From positions 1-35,339 of the forward strand of contig JAEUSI010000017.1 in the NCBI GenBank assembly GCA_016788375.1: a DNA stretch of 35,339 nt. Reading direction: 5' to 3'. Below are positions 8,167-18,700 of this stretch, in pieces (positions within the stretch are counted from its first letter, which is position 1; each line of letters begins with the position of its first letter). The translations under genes were made by a program, and so were the position numbers. Below the pieces are notes generated by a model. It did no database searches. It saw only the letters and a program-made list of their open reading frames with translations, and was not told the DNA's origin. The DNA comes from Ignavibacteria bacterium. Its GTDB lineage: Bacteria; Bacteroidota; Ignavibacteria; Tepidaquicellales; Tepidaquicellaceae.

Positions 8167-9945
8167 ATGGTAAATTGGTTTGACATCGGACAATTAGCTA
8201 AAACGGGTTTAAGAGTTGCATTATCTACAATTATCGGCGAACAGTCCGACAAGAGAATTATTCAGGCACTTGCTTCAAGCAAGAAAGAGTTTTTTGATTA
8301 TACACATCTTCATTCCGAATCCGGCGGTCAGTGTTTAAGCGAAAAAGACAAACCCCGGGAAGAAATCTGGATTGATTACATTTCAGATACGGGAGACGGA
8401 TGGAATCCGACTTATACCGTAGCTTATTATGCTTCCGCTCCGGAACTCAAGCTGAAATACGGAGATAAAACTTTTGATACAAAAAGAGGATCCGTACTGA
8501 TATTCGGCGGAGATGAAGTTTATCCGACACCGAGCAAGAGTAATTATCAGAGTAGGCTTGTAAAACCGTATGAGACTGCATTCGGAGACGATAAACCGGA
8601 AAGAAGACCGCATGTTTTTGCAATTCCAGGAAATCATGACTGGTATGACGGACTGGCAGCGTTTACAAGACTGTTTTGTTCTGATCTTGACAGAACATTT
8701 GCGGGCTGGTTTACAAGGCAGCGAAGAAGTTATTTTGCATTAAAACTTCCCGGCAACTGGTGGCTTCTCGGTTCTGACGGACAGCTTCAGTCAGACATTG
8801 ACACACCTCAGATTGAATATTTCAGAAGAATTGCAGAAAAGTATATGAAGGACGGCGATAAAGTAATTTTGTGTATCTCACAGCCCAACTGGATTTATGC
8901 CGCAAAATACAGTAAATTCGGTGAATTTTATGATGAAAGCGATCTGATTTATCTGAAGAATGAAATACTTGAAAAGCGGAATGCTGAAGTAAAGGTTTAT
9001 TTATCCGGAGATTTACATCATTACAGAAGACATGAAGAAATGAATGCACCAGATGAAAATTCAAAAGTTCAGAAAATCACAGCCGGAGGCGGAGGCGCAT
9101 TCATGCATCCGACACATGACGCAGATGTAGAAATAATTTCGGAAGAATACGGAACCGGCAAGAAAACCAGCCGTAATTTTGAGCTTAAAGAAAGTTTTCC
9201 TGACATTAAAACTTCAAAAAGACTGACTTACAGGGATTTATTGTTTTTGTTTCTGAATCCTGGGTTCGGAATTGTAACAGCGATTATTTACCTCCTGACT
9301 GCATGGATGGTAAGTTCGACGATAGATTTCAAGTCATATGAATTTCCCGAAGGTTTTATAGAAAAGCTTACTGCAGCTATTACGACAACTTTCTATGCGT
9401 TTATTGACAACCCTTTTGTAGCTATGTGGATAGCGGCAGTCTTATTGGCATTTATATTATTTACAGACACACATTCAAAAATTTACAGATACGTTGCAGG
9501 ATTTCTTCATTGCTGGGCACACTTTTCGGCGATTTTTTACATTGGCTGGGGATCAATTATAATTGGATTCAAATTTTTCAGGGAAAATGAAACACTTATG
9601 ATATTAACAGTAATGCTTATGATATTTGTGCTGGGATGGATTGCCGGTTCGACAATTATGGGAATTTATCTTTTCATATCACAGTACTTTTTCGGGAGGC
9701 ATAATGATGAGGCATTTTCCGCGTTAAAGATACAGGATTACAAGAATTTTCTCAGGCTTCATATCAGCAGGGACGGAAAATTAACCATATATCCTGTAAA
9801 GATACAAAAATGTCCGAGGAAATGGAGAAACAAGAAAGATTCAGAAAAGGGAAACATAAAATCCTTTGTTGTTCCGGAGGACGGCTCCGGAGCTGAGTTA
9901 ATAGAGAAACCGATAATTCTTAATCCGAAAAAAATTTACGTCTGA
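8167..9945 (+). CDS. Membrane-anchored metallophosphoesterase
   Basis: The first ~290 residues of the 592-residue product form a calcineurin-like phosphoesterase: DTGDGWNPTY (residues 74-83), GGDEVYPTPS (114-123), GNHDWYDG (155-162) and GDLHHYRRH (281-289) are the metal-binding motifs, though the usual DxH of motif I appears as DxGD. The C-terminal half has five or more membrane segments (about residues 360-510) and a hydrophilic tail. I place the start at 8167 because AAAAGG lies 6 nt upstream and the product then begins MVNWFDIGQLAKTG, which looks like a structured N-terminus; an in-frame ATG at 8053 would overlap the DUF454 gene by 56 bases. Substrate unknown; phospholipid or other phosphoester hydrolysis at the membrane is a guess from architecture. 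Confidence 0.85.
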   Translation: MVNWFDIGQLAKTGLRVALSTIIGEQSDKRIIQALASSKKEFFDYTHLHSESGGQCLSEKDKPREEIWIDYISDTGDGWNPTYTVAYYASAPELKLKYGDKTFDTKRGSVLIFGGDEVYPTPSKSNYQSRLVKPYETAFGDDKPERRPHVFAIPGNHDWYDGLAAFTRLFCSDLDRTFAGWFTRQRRSYFALKLPGNWWLLGSDGQLQSDIDTPQIEYFRRIAEKYMKDGDKVILCISQPNWIYAAKYSKFGEFYDESDLIYLKNEILEKRNAEVKVYLSGDLHHYRRHEEMNAPDENSKVQKITAGGGGAFMHPTHDADVEIISEEYGTGKKTSRNFELKESFPDIKTSKRLTYRDLLFLFLNPGFGIVTAIIYLLTAWMVSSTIDFKSYEFPEGFIEKLTAAITTTFYAFIDNPFVAMWIAAVLLAFILFTDTHSKIYRYVAGFLHCWAHFSAIFYIGWGSIIIGFKFFRENETLMILTVMLMIFVLGWIAGSTIMGIYLFISQYFFGRHNDEAFSALKIQDYKNFLRLHISRDGKLTIYPVKIQKCPRKWRNKKDSEKGNIKSFVVPEDGSGAELIEKPIILNPKKIYV

Positions 9946-9950
9946 ACTCT

Positions 9951-9974
9951 AAAAGTATTCTGAAGAATACTTTT
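9951..9974 (+). terminator. Perfect hairpin after the metallophosphoesterase gene
   Basis: A 10-bp perfect stem (AAAAGTATTC/GAATACTTTT) with the tetraloop TGAA lies just after the stop codon at 9945. Its Ts are part of the stem and no separate T-run follows, so it may cooperate with the stronger hairpin at 9993-10026 rather than act alone. Confidence 0.5.
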
Positions 9975-9992
9975 GCTAAGCAATTCAAAATA

Positions 9993-10026
9993 AAAAAGTT
10001 ATCTTAAAAACTTAAGATAACTTTTT
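9993..10026 (-). terminator. Bidirectional intrinsic terminator between the phosphoesterase and tRNA genes
   Basis: A 15-bp perfect inverted repeat (9993-10007/10012-10026) has an A-run on one side and a T-run on the other, so it can terminate in both directions. It lies 12 nt downstream of the 3' end of tRNA-Cys on the minus strand, where the read-out ends in TTTTTTATTTT, and also serves the plus-strand phosphoesterase gene. Confidence 0.75.
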
Positions 10027-10038
10027 CAATTCGGTATG

Positions 10039-10112
10039 AGGCGTGGGACAGATTCGAACTGTCGAATAAAAGTTTTGCAGACTTTCCCCTTAAGCCACTT
10101 GGGTACCACGCC
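10039..10112 (-). tRNA. tRNA-Cys (anticodon GCA)
   Basis: On the minus strand all four arms fold: acceptor GGCGTGG with CCACGCC, D arm CCC/GGG, anticodon stem AAAGT/ACTTT around loop CTGCAAA, and T arm GACAG/CTGTC with TTCGAAT. The anticodon GCA reads cysteine codons. The discriminator base is U, the expected identity element of cysteine tRNAs. The CCA end is not encoded. It lies 36 nt downstream of tRNA-Gly and is probably co-transcribed with it. Confidence 0.95.
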
Positions 10113-10148
10113 CTGAATTCATTTAAAAAACCGTTATACAATGAAAAG

Positions 10149-10221
<73 letters not shown>

Positions 10222-10229
10222 AATGGTTA

Positions 10230-10260
10230 CAAAAATAGTTTCATAAATCTTTTATTTCAA
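10230..10260 (-). promoter_or_regulatory. Promoter of the tRNA-Gly/tRNA-Cys unit
   Basis: Reading the minus strand, TTG (10258-10260, within TTGAAA) is followed after 20 nt by TATTTTTG (10230-10237), matching the Bacteroidota-type -7 element TAnnTTTG. The -7 element ends 8 nt before the mature tRNA-Gly 5' end, as expected for a short tRNA leader. Confidence 0.6.
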
Positions 10261-10315
10261 GTCGATATGAAATGAAAATAAAACTTTATGAAAGAAAAAT
10301 GAAAAAAATTTTTAA

Positions 10316-10582
10316 TCACTCGCCTTTCCAGACTTTTTTTGCCTTCCTGCTTCCTTTAAAATAAATTATAAGCGCAACAACAAGATGAATCCAGAACCAG
10401 GGGCTGTCCGTTCCGAGTACTTCTGCAATATAAATAAGAATAAGCGCTCTCGGGATAAATATCGTAAGAAGTATATCACCTATAAACGGAACATTATTCA
10501 GAGGGATCTGATGAATCAAATAATAAATAATCAGAATTGTCCTCGGAAGAAACAGACTTAACACAAGGAATATTGTATCCAT
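10316..10582 (-). CDS. Small hydrophobic membrane protein of unknown function
   Basis: The 88-residue product has three likely membrane segments (about residues 2-22, 34-54 and 60-76) and a short basic tail (KGSRKAKKVWKGE), so the C-terminus should be cytosolic. A weak AGGA lies upstream of the ATG. The layout (LPRTILIIYYLI, FIPRALILIYIAEVLG, WFWIHLVVALIIYF) looks like a conserved small integral membrane protein, but I cannot name a family. It follows gapA on the same strand after 68 nt. Confidence 0.65.
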   Translation of the reverse strand: MDTIFLVLSLFLPRTILIIYYLIHQIPLNNVPFIGDILLTIFIPRALILIYIAEVLGTDSPWFWIHLVVALIIYFKGSRKAKKVWKGE

Positions 10583-10650
10583 AATTATCCTCAGTTAAAG
10601 GATTTTAATTCAGTAAATCTTTATCTGAATTGTATATAAATTTTAAAAGA

Positions 10651-11643
<993 letters not shown>

Positions 11644-11684
11644 TTAGAAACCTCCGTAAATTAATAAGTTTTTTAAATTTTTAA

Positions 11685-11715
11685 CAAAAATACTTAAAAA
11701 AGCCCTTAAAAACAA
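11685..11715 (-). promoter_or_regulatory. gapA promoter
   Basis: On the minus strand TTG (11713-11715) is followed after 20 nt by TATTTTTG (11685-11692), identical in the -7 octamer and spacing to the tRNA promoter at 10230-10260. It sits about 40 nt ahead of the gapA start. Confidence 0.55.
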
Positions 11716-11758
11716 TTAAAATTGACTGAATTTTTTAAAAACTGTTAAAAACAATTGA

Positions 11759-11789
11759 TTGATTTTCTTAACCTATTTAGGTATTTTTA
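11759..11789 (+). promoter_or_regulatory. efp-accBC promoter
   Basis: On the plus strand TTG (11759-11761) is followed after 20 nt by TATTTTTA (11782-11789). It lies 45 nt ahead of the efp start. It is back to back with the gapA promoter, with 43 nt between the two TTG elements. Confidence 0.5.
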
Positions 11790-11834
11790 CAATAATTTAA
11801 AAAAATAAACATTTTTTCGTAAAATAATCATAAA

Positions 11835-12398
11835 ATGGCATCAACTTCAGACTTAAAAACAGGGATAATTATAAATTATAACAACGATTTGCATACGGTA
11901 ATGTCAGTGGAACACAGAACTCCGGGTAATTTAAGGGCATTTTATCAGGTAAAGATGAGAAATATGAAAAACGGCAAGATTATTGAGAACAGATTCAGAT
12001 CAGGTGAAGAAATTCAGATAGAAAGACTTGAATCTTCAAATTATCAGTTTCTGTATAAAGACGGAGATGATTTTGTTCTGATGGATAATGAAACATACGA
12101 TCAGATTACAATTTCCGGTGATATTTTCGGAAAAAGCGGAAATTTTCTCAAAGAAGGTGAAATAATTCAGATATATTTCCATAATTCAAAGCCAATCTCA
12201 GCCGAAATTCCTCCTCATGTATACCTGAAAGTTACGGACGCTCCACCCGGACTCAAAGGAGATACAGCTACAGGAGCAACTAAACCTGTTACCGTGGAAA
12301 CAGGGGCTACAATTAATGCACCTCTTTTTATAAATGAAGGTGACATTATCAGAGTTGATTCAAGAACCGGCGATTATATAGAAAGAGCCAAAGCATAA
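11835..12398 (+). CDS. efp: Translation elongation factor P
   Basis: EF-P binds ribosomes stalled at polyproline stretches and promotes peptide-bond formation. The 187-residue protein has the three expected beta-barrel domains and the conserved C-terminus PLFINEGDIIRVDSRTGDYIERAKA-type ending. In the domain I loop the sequence is HRTPGNLRAF, with Arg34 at the position that is modified Lys34 in E. coli EF-P (PGKGQAF). So lysylation by EpmA is not possible at that residue; it may be unmodified or use another chemistry. No EpmA, EarP or other modifying enzyme is in the window. It precedes accB-accC, a gene order seen in many bacteria. No Shine-Dalgarno is visible. Confidence 0.96.
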   Translation: MASTSDLKTGIIINYNNDLHTVMSVEHRTPGNLRAFYQVKMRNMKNGKIIENRFRSGEEIQIERLESSNYQFLYKDGDDFVLMDNETYDQITISGDIFGKSGNFLKEGEIIQIYFHNSKPISAEIPPHVYLKVTDAPPGLKGDTATGATKPVTVETGATINAPLFINEGDIIRVDSRTGDYIERAKA

Positions 12399-12422
12399 TT
12401 TCAAAACTCAAAATTTCATAAA

Positions 12423-12917
12423 ATGAAAATAGATCTAAATTATATAAAAAAACTCATAAAGATACTTGATACAAGCAATATATCAGAAATAGAAATTGAA
12501 GAAGAAGGTTCAAAAATAAGAGTTTCGAAGCCAAAACCCGAGAATAATTCAGGAATGACACCTATGAGTATGCCGATATATCAGACACATATGCTTACGG
12601 AAATGAATAAGACCGAAACCGGAAACGCTTCTTTAAAGACTGAAAGTTCAGTTACAGAAACGATAAAAAGCGAGAATACGGTTGAAGTTAAATCACCTAT
12701 GGTAGGGACATTTTATGCTGCTCCTGCACCGGATGCTGATCCTTATATCAGAGTCGGAAGTAATGTATCACCCGGAACCGTTTTGTGTATAATCGAAGCC
12801 ATGAAATTAATGAATGAAATTGAAGCTGAAGTATCAGGTAAAATCGTAAAAATACTCGTTGAAAACGGTCAGCCTGTAGAATACAATCAACCGTTGTTTT
12901 TAATTGAGAAAAACTAA
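12423..12917 (+). CDS. accB: Biotin carboxyl carrier protein of acetyl-CoA carboxylase
   Basis: AccB carries the biotin that shuttles CO2 between the carboxylase AccC and the transferase AccAD in malonyl-CoA synthesis. The 164-residue protein has an N-terminal helical region ([21 protein letters not shown]), a linker rich in Thr/Ser/Met, and a C-terminal biotinyl domain (about residues 87-163) with the biotinylation site EAMKLMNEI at 125-133 (Lys128). The SPMVGTFY thumb-containing segment is typical of bacterial BCCP. It lies 24 nt after efp and 41 nt before accC, so a single efp-accB-accC operon is likely. The start has no Shine-Dalgarno. Confidence 0.96.
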   Translation: MKIDLNYIKKLIKILDTSNISEIEIEEEGSKIRVSKPKPENNSGMTPMSMPIYQTHMLTEMNKTETGNASLKTESSVTETIKSENTVEVKSPMVGTFYAAPAPDADPYIRVGSNVSPGTVLCIIEAMKLMNEIEAEVSGKIVKILVENGQPVEYNQPLFLIEKN

Positions 12918-12958
12918 TTTCCCTGAATCAATAATATGAATTTAATTTTGATTTGCAG

Positions 12959-14293
12959 ATGATAAAAAAATTGTTAATTGCCAACAGAGGTGAAATTGCT
13001 TTAAGGATTATCAGGACATGCAGGGAAATGGGAGTTAAAACTGTAGCTGTGTATTCGGATGCCGACAAAGATTCTCTTCACGTAAAATTCGCGGATGAAG
13101 CGGTCTGTATCGGAGCTCCAGCCTCAAAAGAAAGTTATCTTAATATGTCCAGGATTATCTCCGCTGCAAGAATTACAAATGCAGATGCAATCCATCCTGG
13201 TTACGGTTTCCTTGCCGAAAATGCCGAATTTGCGGAGACCTGCATAGGGTCAGATCTGATATTTGTCGGTCCGATGCCTAATATGATTACATCAATGGGA
13301 AATAAATCTTTTGCCAAAGATACAATGAGAGATGCAGGAGTGCCTGTGGTTCCCGGCAGTGACGGTACTGTAAAGAATCTTGATGAAGCAAGAGAGATTG
13401 CCGGAAAGATCGGGCTGCCGGTTATGATTAAAGCTTCAGCCGGCGGAGGCGGAAAAGGGATGAGGATAGTAAGGGATATGAATGAACTTGAAAGTTCGTA
13501 CAATAATGCAAGATCAGAAGCATTAAGCTCTTTTTCCAATGATGAAGTTTATATAGAAAAATTCGTCGATAAACCGAGACATATAGAAATACAGCTTCTC
13601 GGTGACAGACACGGCAATATAATATCATTAGGAGAAAGGGACTGTTCAGTTCAAAGAAGACATCAGAAACTGATAGAAGAATCTCCTTCACCGTTTATTG
13701 ATGATCTTGTCAGGGATAAGATGTCAAAAGCCGCAGTTCTCGGGGCAAAATCCGTTAATTACCTAGGTGCCGGCACGATTGAATTTCTGGTTGACAGTGA
13801 CAGAAATTTCTATTTTATGGAAATGAATACGAGGATTCAGGTTGAGCATCCGGTAACAGAACAGATTACAGGAATTGACCTGATAAAGGAACAGATAAGA
13901 ATTGCAAGCGGGGAAAAGCTGAGCAGGAAAAAAATTAAAACCGAAGGACATTCAATTGAATGCAGAATCAATGCTGAAGATCCGGAAAATAATTTCAGGC
14001 CTTCAGCGGGACTTGTTACTGCATTCAATCAGCCGGGCGGATTTGGAATCAGAGTCGATACACACTGCTATTCAGGATACAGAATTCCGCCGTTTTATGA
14101 TTCTATGATCGGCAAATTAATTACATTTGCTCCGACAAGAAATGAAGCAATTAAAAAAATGTCGAGAGCGCTTGACGAGTTCATTATCGAAGGTATCAAA
14201 ACAACAATTCCCTTTCATCAGATGCTGATGCAGAACGAAAAATTTCTGAACAACGATTATGATACCGGTTTTATTGATACATTGAAAGATTAA
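12959..14293 (+). CDS. accC: Acetyl-CoA carboxylase, biotin carboxylase subunit
   Basis: AccC uses ATP and bicarbonate to carboxylate biotin on AccB. The 444-residue protein shows the N-terminal domain [15 protein letters not shown], the ATP-grasp glycine loop GGGGKGMRI, and the active-site segment [19 protein letters not shown], with the RPSAG stretch near the C-terminal part. I start at the ATG of 12959; a TTG two codons earlier is also open but adds only two residues and lacks support. Length is normal. It is directly followed by an unrelated membrane-protein gene after 17 nt. Confidence 0.97.
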   Translation: MIKKLLIANRGEIALRIIRTCREMGVKTVAVYSDADKDSLHVKFADEAVCIGAPASKESYLNMSRIISAARITNADAIHPGYGFLAENAEFAETCIGSDLIFVGPMPNMITSMGNKSFAKDTMRDAGVPVVPGSDGTVKNLDEAREIAGKIGLPVMIKASAGGGGKGMRIVRDMNELESSYNNARSEALSSFSNDEVYIEKFVDKPRHIEIQLLGDRHGNIISLGERDCSVQRRHQKLIEESPSPFIDDLVRDKMSKAAVLGAKSVNYLGAGTIEFLVDSDRNFYFMEMNTRIQVEHPVTEQITGIDLIKEQIRIASGEKLSRKKIKTEGHSIECRINAEDPENNFRPSAGLVTAFNQPGGFGIRVDTHCYSGYRIPPFYDSMIGKLITFAPTRNEAIKKMSRALDEFIIEGIKTTIPFHQMLMQNEKFLNNDYDTGFIDTLKD

Positions 14294-14310
14294 AATTTTC
14301 CGATTTTTAT

Positions 14311-14865
14311 ATGACTATAAGAACCATAACAGCAATATTATTTTATTTACTTTTTATTACACCTGATTCTGTATTTTCAGGACCTATTAACAGGGTTACA
14401 AATAAGCAGATTCCTGCCGTTGATTCGACCGGAAAGGATACTGTCAACAGCCCTGTTAAAAGCGGAAGTCTCGGGATAGATACAATTCAGGAAGTTAAAA
14501 AGCCCGATCCGGTAACTGTTGCAGATACCGTAAAAAAAATTGATTCTGCACTCGTCATTCCCGAACAGGAAGATGCAATGACCAATACGAGACTTTTTAT
14601 TTATATTTTACTTACTGTACTTGGAGCGGGATTATTCTTCTTTATTTTTGTAATTAACCTTTTCAAGACATTCCACAGGAAAAAATCCACAAGACAATCG
14701 CTGCTTCTGAGCTGGAATTTATTTTTTGTCGTAACAATTTTATGGATTTTCATCGTATGGGGATTACTGGCAGGATTCTGGACTTCGTCTTCGTTTATGG
14801 TTGTTGTGATTTTTCTGTTTATAATAAGCCTTACAATGACTATAATTGCCGTTAAATCAGCATAA
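14311..14865 (+). CDS. Membrane protein of unknown function with signal peptide
   Basis: I do not recognise a family. The 184-residue product starts with a signal-like segment (MTIRTITAILFYLLFITP, cleavage near VFSG). A hydrophilic region of about 70 residues follows, rich in Thr, Val, Lys and Asp (DTVKKIDSALVIPEQE), and then three membrane segments at about residues 94-116, 129-152 and 157-180. A short basic loop (KTFHRKKSTRQS) separates the first two. It lies between accC (17 nt upstream) and an enoyl-reductase-like gene, so it may belong to the same transcript; no role in lipid synthesis is shown by its sequence. Confidence 0.7.
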   Translation: MTIRTITAILFYLLFITPDSVFSGPINRVTNKQIPAVDSTGKDTVNSPVKSGSLGIDTIQEVKKPDPVTVADTVKKIDSALVIPEQEDAMTNTRLFIYILLTVLGAGLFFFIFVINLFKTFHRKKSTRQSLLLSWNLFFVVTILWIFIVWGLLAGFWTSSSFMVVVIFLFIISLTMTIIAVKSA

Positions 14866-14911
14866 ACGCAGCTCTCTTTAATTATTTATTAATTACTCAA
14901 AATATTTTATA

Positions 14912-15706
14912 ATGAAAAAAAATTATGCATTAATACTTGGAGCGTCAAGCGGATTCGGAAAGGCAATTTCACTTGCACTGGCAGAGGATGGAGTAAATAT
15001 TATCGGAGTTCATCTTGACAGAGCTTCTACAATGCCTGATGTCGATCAGCTTATTGAAGACATTAAATCAAAAGGCGCTGAAGCACATTTCTTTAATGCT
15101 AACGCAGCAGATTCTGTAAAGAGGGAAGAAATTATTTCTAAGACCGAAAAATTATTATCTGAGAATGAAGATTCAACAATTAAAATACTTGTTCATTCAC
15201 TTGCTTTCGGCACTCTGAAGCCGTTTATCGCAGAAAATCCGGATGATGCGATTAATCAGAAGCAGATTGAAATGACGCTGGATGTTATGGCAAATAGTCT
15301 CGTTTACTGGACTCAGGGTGTAATTAACAGAAAGTTAATGAAAAGCGGAGGAAAGATTTATGCAATGACATCCTCCGGGGGATCAAGGCAGATTGAATTT
15401 TACGGAGCAGTTTCCGCCGCAAAAGCGTGTCTGGAATCTTATGTAAGACAGCTTGCAATGGAACTCGGAAAAATGGGCATATCGGCAAATTCGATCAGAG
15501 CAGGTGTTACTAATACTCCTGCACTGCTTAAAATACCAAACAGTCAGAAAATTATCCAGAATGCTCTTCAGAGAAATCCTGTCGGCAGACTGACGTTGCC
15601 GGATGAGATAGCTCATTATATTGTTGATAATTACAAACGTGATTCACACTGGATGACCGGTAATGTTATAAACCTTGACGGCGGTGAAAGCGTAGTTGAA
15701 TTATAA
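14912..15706 (+). CDS. SDR oxidoreductase, probable enoyl-ACP reductase (FabL/FabI type)
   Basis: This 264-residue short-chain dehydrogenase has the nucleotide-binding motif GASSGFG at residues 10-16 and a Tyr-x6-Lys active-site pair (Tyr164, Lys171 in YGAVSAAKACLE). Ordinary SDRs use Tyr-x3-Lys; the x6 spacing is the hallmark of enoyl-ACP reductases, which catalyse the last reduction of the fatty-acid elongation cycle. The glycine motif and the segment AGVTNTPALLKIPN resemble FabL rather than FabI. Position after efp-accBC supports a fatty-acid role. Whether NADH or NADPH is used cannot be settled by eye; a different SDR function remains possible. No Shine-Dalgarno is seen. Confidence 0.8.
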   Translation: MKKNYALILGASSGFGKAISLALAEDGVNIIGVHLDRASTMPDVDQLIEDIKSKGAEAHFFNANAADSVKREEIISKTEKLLSENEDSTIKILVHSLAFGTLKPFIAENPDDAINQKQIEMTLDVMANSLVYWTQGVINRKLMKSGGKIYAMTSSGGSRQIEFYGAVSAAKACLESYVRQLAMELGKMGISANSIRAGVTNTPALLKIPNSQKIIQNALQRNPVGRLTLPDEIAHYIVDNYKRDSHWMTGNVINLDGGESVVEL

Positions 15707-15722
15707 ATTATTACAATGATTC

Positions 15723-18700
15723 ATGGAAGGTAAGTTAAATACTGACAGAGAAATTTCAGAACCAAATCTGATACTTGATATTGCAGCCAAGGAAAAGCTC
15801 GAGCTGAAAACTCAGGAGCTGATGCCGACTATTATTATCGGACTTGGCGGAACAGGTAAAGAAGTTTTGCTCAGGATCAGAAGACAGTTTGTTGAAAAAT
15901 ACGGTTCAATATCAGAGTTTCCTATTATTTCATATCTTTATATTGATACAGATAACGCGCCTTCGGAAGAAAGCGGAATTGCAAGAGAAAGGGATTTTCT
16001 TATAAATGAAATTGATTTTCAGCCGTCGGAAAAAATCTTTCATCCTGTAAATCCTTCAGATTACATATACAGAATTCAGGATGTTCCGCATATAAAAGAA
16101 TGGCTCAGCACCACAGGTGAAATTGCAAAGCTCGGTACAATGAATACGGGTGCAGGGCAGATCAGACCGGCAGCAAGACTTGCATTCTTTCATAATTATG
16201 ACGAAATCGTTTCAAAACTAACTGCAGCCAAATCAAGAATTACAGACTCACGTTCAATAAATTCCGTCAAGGAAATCCATAAAATCAAGAATGTTAACAC
16301 TGATAAAATCAATGTTTATGTAATAACCTCTGTAAGCGGAGGCACAGGTTCGGGAATGATTCTTGACATGGGATTTCTCATCAGGAATATTTTCAGGAAT
16401 CAGGCTGTATCCACCAGTTATATCGTTTTGCCGAAAATTTATCAGTCTTACGGCAAGGAAAGGGTTTTTGCAAACGGTTATGCTGCTTTAAAGGAATTTG
16501 AATATTACAATCTTAAAAATACATTTGAAGTAAGCTGGAAAAAAAACGAACCTCACACATTTCAACCGGGAGTTTATGACGATACTTATATAATTGACGG
16601 AGAAAATTCAAAAAATCTTTCGCTATCGGATCAGAACAACAGGGATATTTATAAAATGCTTGCAGACACGATTTTCAATGATTTCTCCAATTCTGATTTT
16701 GCCAATTACAAAAGAGGAGTTAGGGTAAATCTTGTTCAGTATAAACAGAGATTATGGCCAGATGACAATTCCGTAACGGACAATACATATTCAAGAAAAT
16801 ATTCATCTCTTGGACAGGCAACAATATCAATTCCGGTTGACAGAATAATTATTTCCTGCGCATACAAACTTTGCGAGGATATAATAAATTATTATCTTAC
16901 TTATGCAGAAGGCTCGCAGAGTGAAGTTGACGGATATCTTATCAGTGAATTCCTTCCGGAGCTCGGACTTCTTGAATCAAAGAACAAATTCCAGCTTCTT
17001 GACTCATTGTATAAAAGCGGAGAGAAGACATCAATTCAGTCAAACATAAAATCATTTTTAACTGCGCTTCAGAATGATCTTGTCAGCGGAAAGCGCGGAG
17101 ATAAATGGTCTGCTTTTTTGCTCAGTGAGAAAATGAAATTTGACACAAATTTCAGGGACGATAATGACGTGAACAGGCAGGGAATGTATTTATCGCAGAT
17201 TTATTCAAACAGAACGAAAGCTCTGCAGAATGTTCTCGGCAACCGTGAACGGAATGTTCCGGGAGCGCTTGAAAGAAAAATAAATTCTCTTGTTAATGAT
17301 TCCACACGCGGAGTATTTTATGCGATAAACCTGCTCAAGAGACTGCAGTTTATTCTTACCGACAATAATTTTGATTACATTCCGAAATATGAAAAGGAAA
17401 TAAAAGATCTTCAGTCGGTTGTGACAAGACTGGATTCTGAATTCAAAAGGAAATTTCAGGAGCTTAAGGAAGACGAGACAAGATCAAAGCTGAATGTTCT
17501 CCGGAAATCCGCAATGGCAGGAACTCTTGAGAAAGTTCTTGAAAATATGGAAGAGTATTACAATGCGCAGGTAAAATTAAAATCCAGATATTACGCCAGA
17601 GAAATTTGTTTAAGAATTCTTTCACTGATTGAAACGAAGGAAAAATCTGCCAATGACAGGATAATTACATCCGGTCTCATTTCAGACCTGAATAAACTGA
17701 CCGGAAATCTTGGGGTTTTAAAAGGTAACTTTCAAAAGAAGTACAGATACTTTATTCAGAAACAGGAAACAAGCTTTAATCTTATGATGTATGATCCTGA
17801 TGAAGTTAAGGATGTATATTATGTCAGATATACAGGGACTGGACAATCTGCACAGGAAAAAATCAAAGAACTTTCAAATAAGCTTCTGAAAGAACTCGGC
17901 GCATCTGATGTTACGGATATTGTAAATATTCTCAGTGAAAGGGATGCTCAGATTATTGAAAATAAAATGCTTTCATTTGCAAGGAAATTTTTCGAAAATA
18001 TCAAAGAGGATTTTAACATTACGGATATTTTATTTGACAAAGATGCCATCAGAAGCGAATCGAAAATACGGGGAATGTTTAATCAGGCATTTCCATGGTT
18101 AAGAACCCGGGAAATACCGGGCAGTTTTAAACTTGACGAATCTGCAAAGAAATTTTACATCGGTATAAAAACCAATACTGCTTCATTCAAAAAATTCCAG
18201 TCACTTATTCATTCAATTGCCGGAAATGCCGTTGAATTCAAAGATTCTGCAGATAATTCTTCCATAACATTTTATTCTGAATGGGCTGGATTTCCTTTGT
18301 TTTATTCTTACACCGTCGCCGAGGAAATGAAACCTTATTACAAACATCTTTCTCAGAATCATAATGTCGACCTGCATATAAACAAAAACTATTTCATTTA
18401 CCATGACATTATTCCTTTAAATGACGAAGAGAAAATACGGCTAGATGAAACATACAAGGCTTATCTTCTTGGAATGATTTTCGGAGTATTTGATGTAATT
18501 CCGGAAACAGAATCATCGAAGGCTATTTATAAATATACGAAGCAGGAAGGAATTACAGTAAAGAGAGTTGAGCAGCTCGGTATTGAATCCAGGCTTATAA
18601 ACAGATTGTTTGAAGAGCAGGGAAAAGATGCTTTGAGATACAGAATTCTGAAAGATGCCGAGACAATTCAGAATAATTTTTTTAAGGCAAACAGGCTGAC

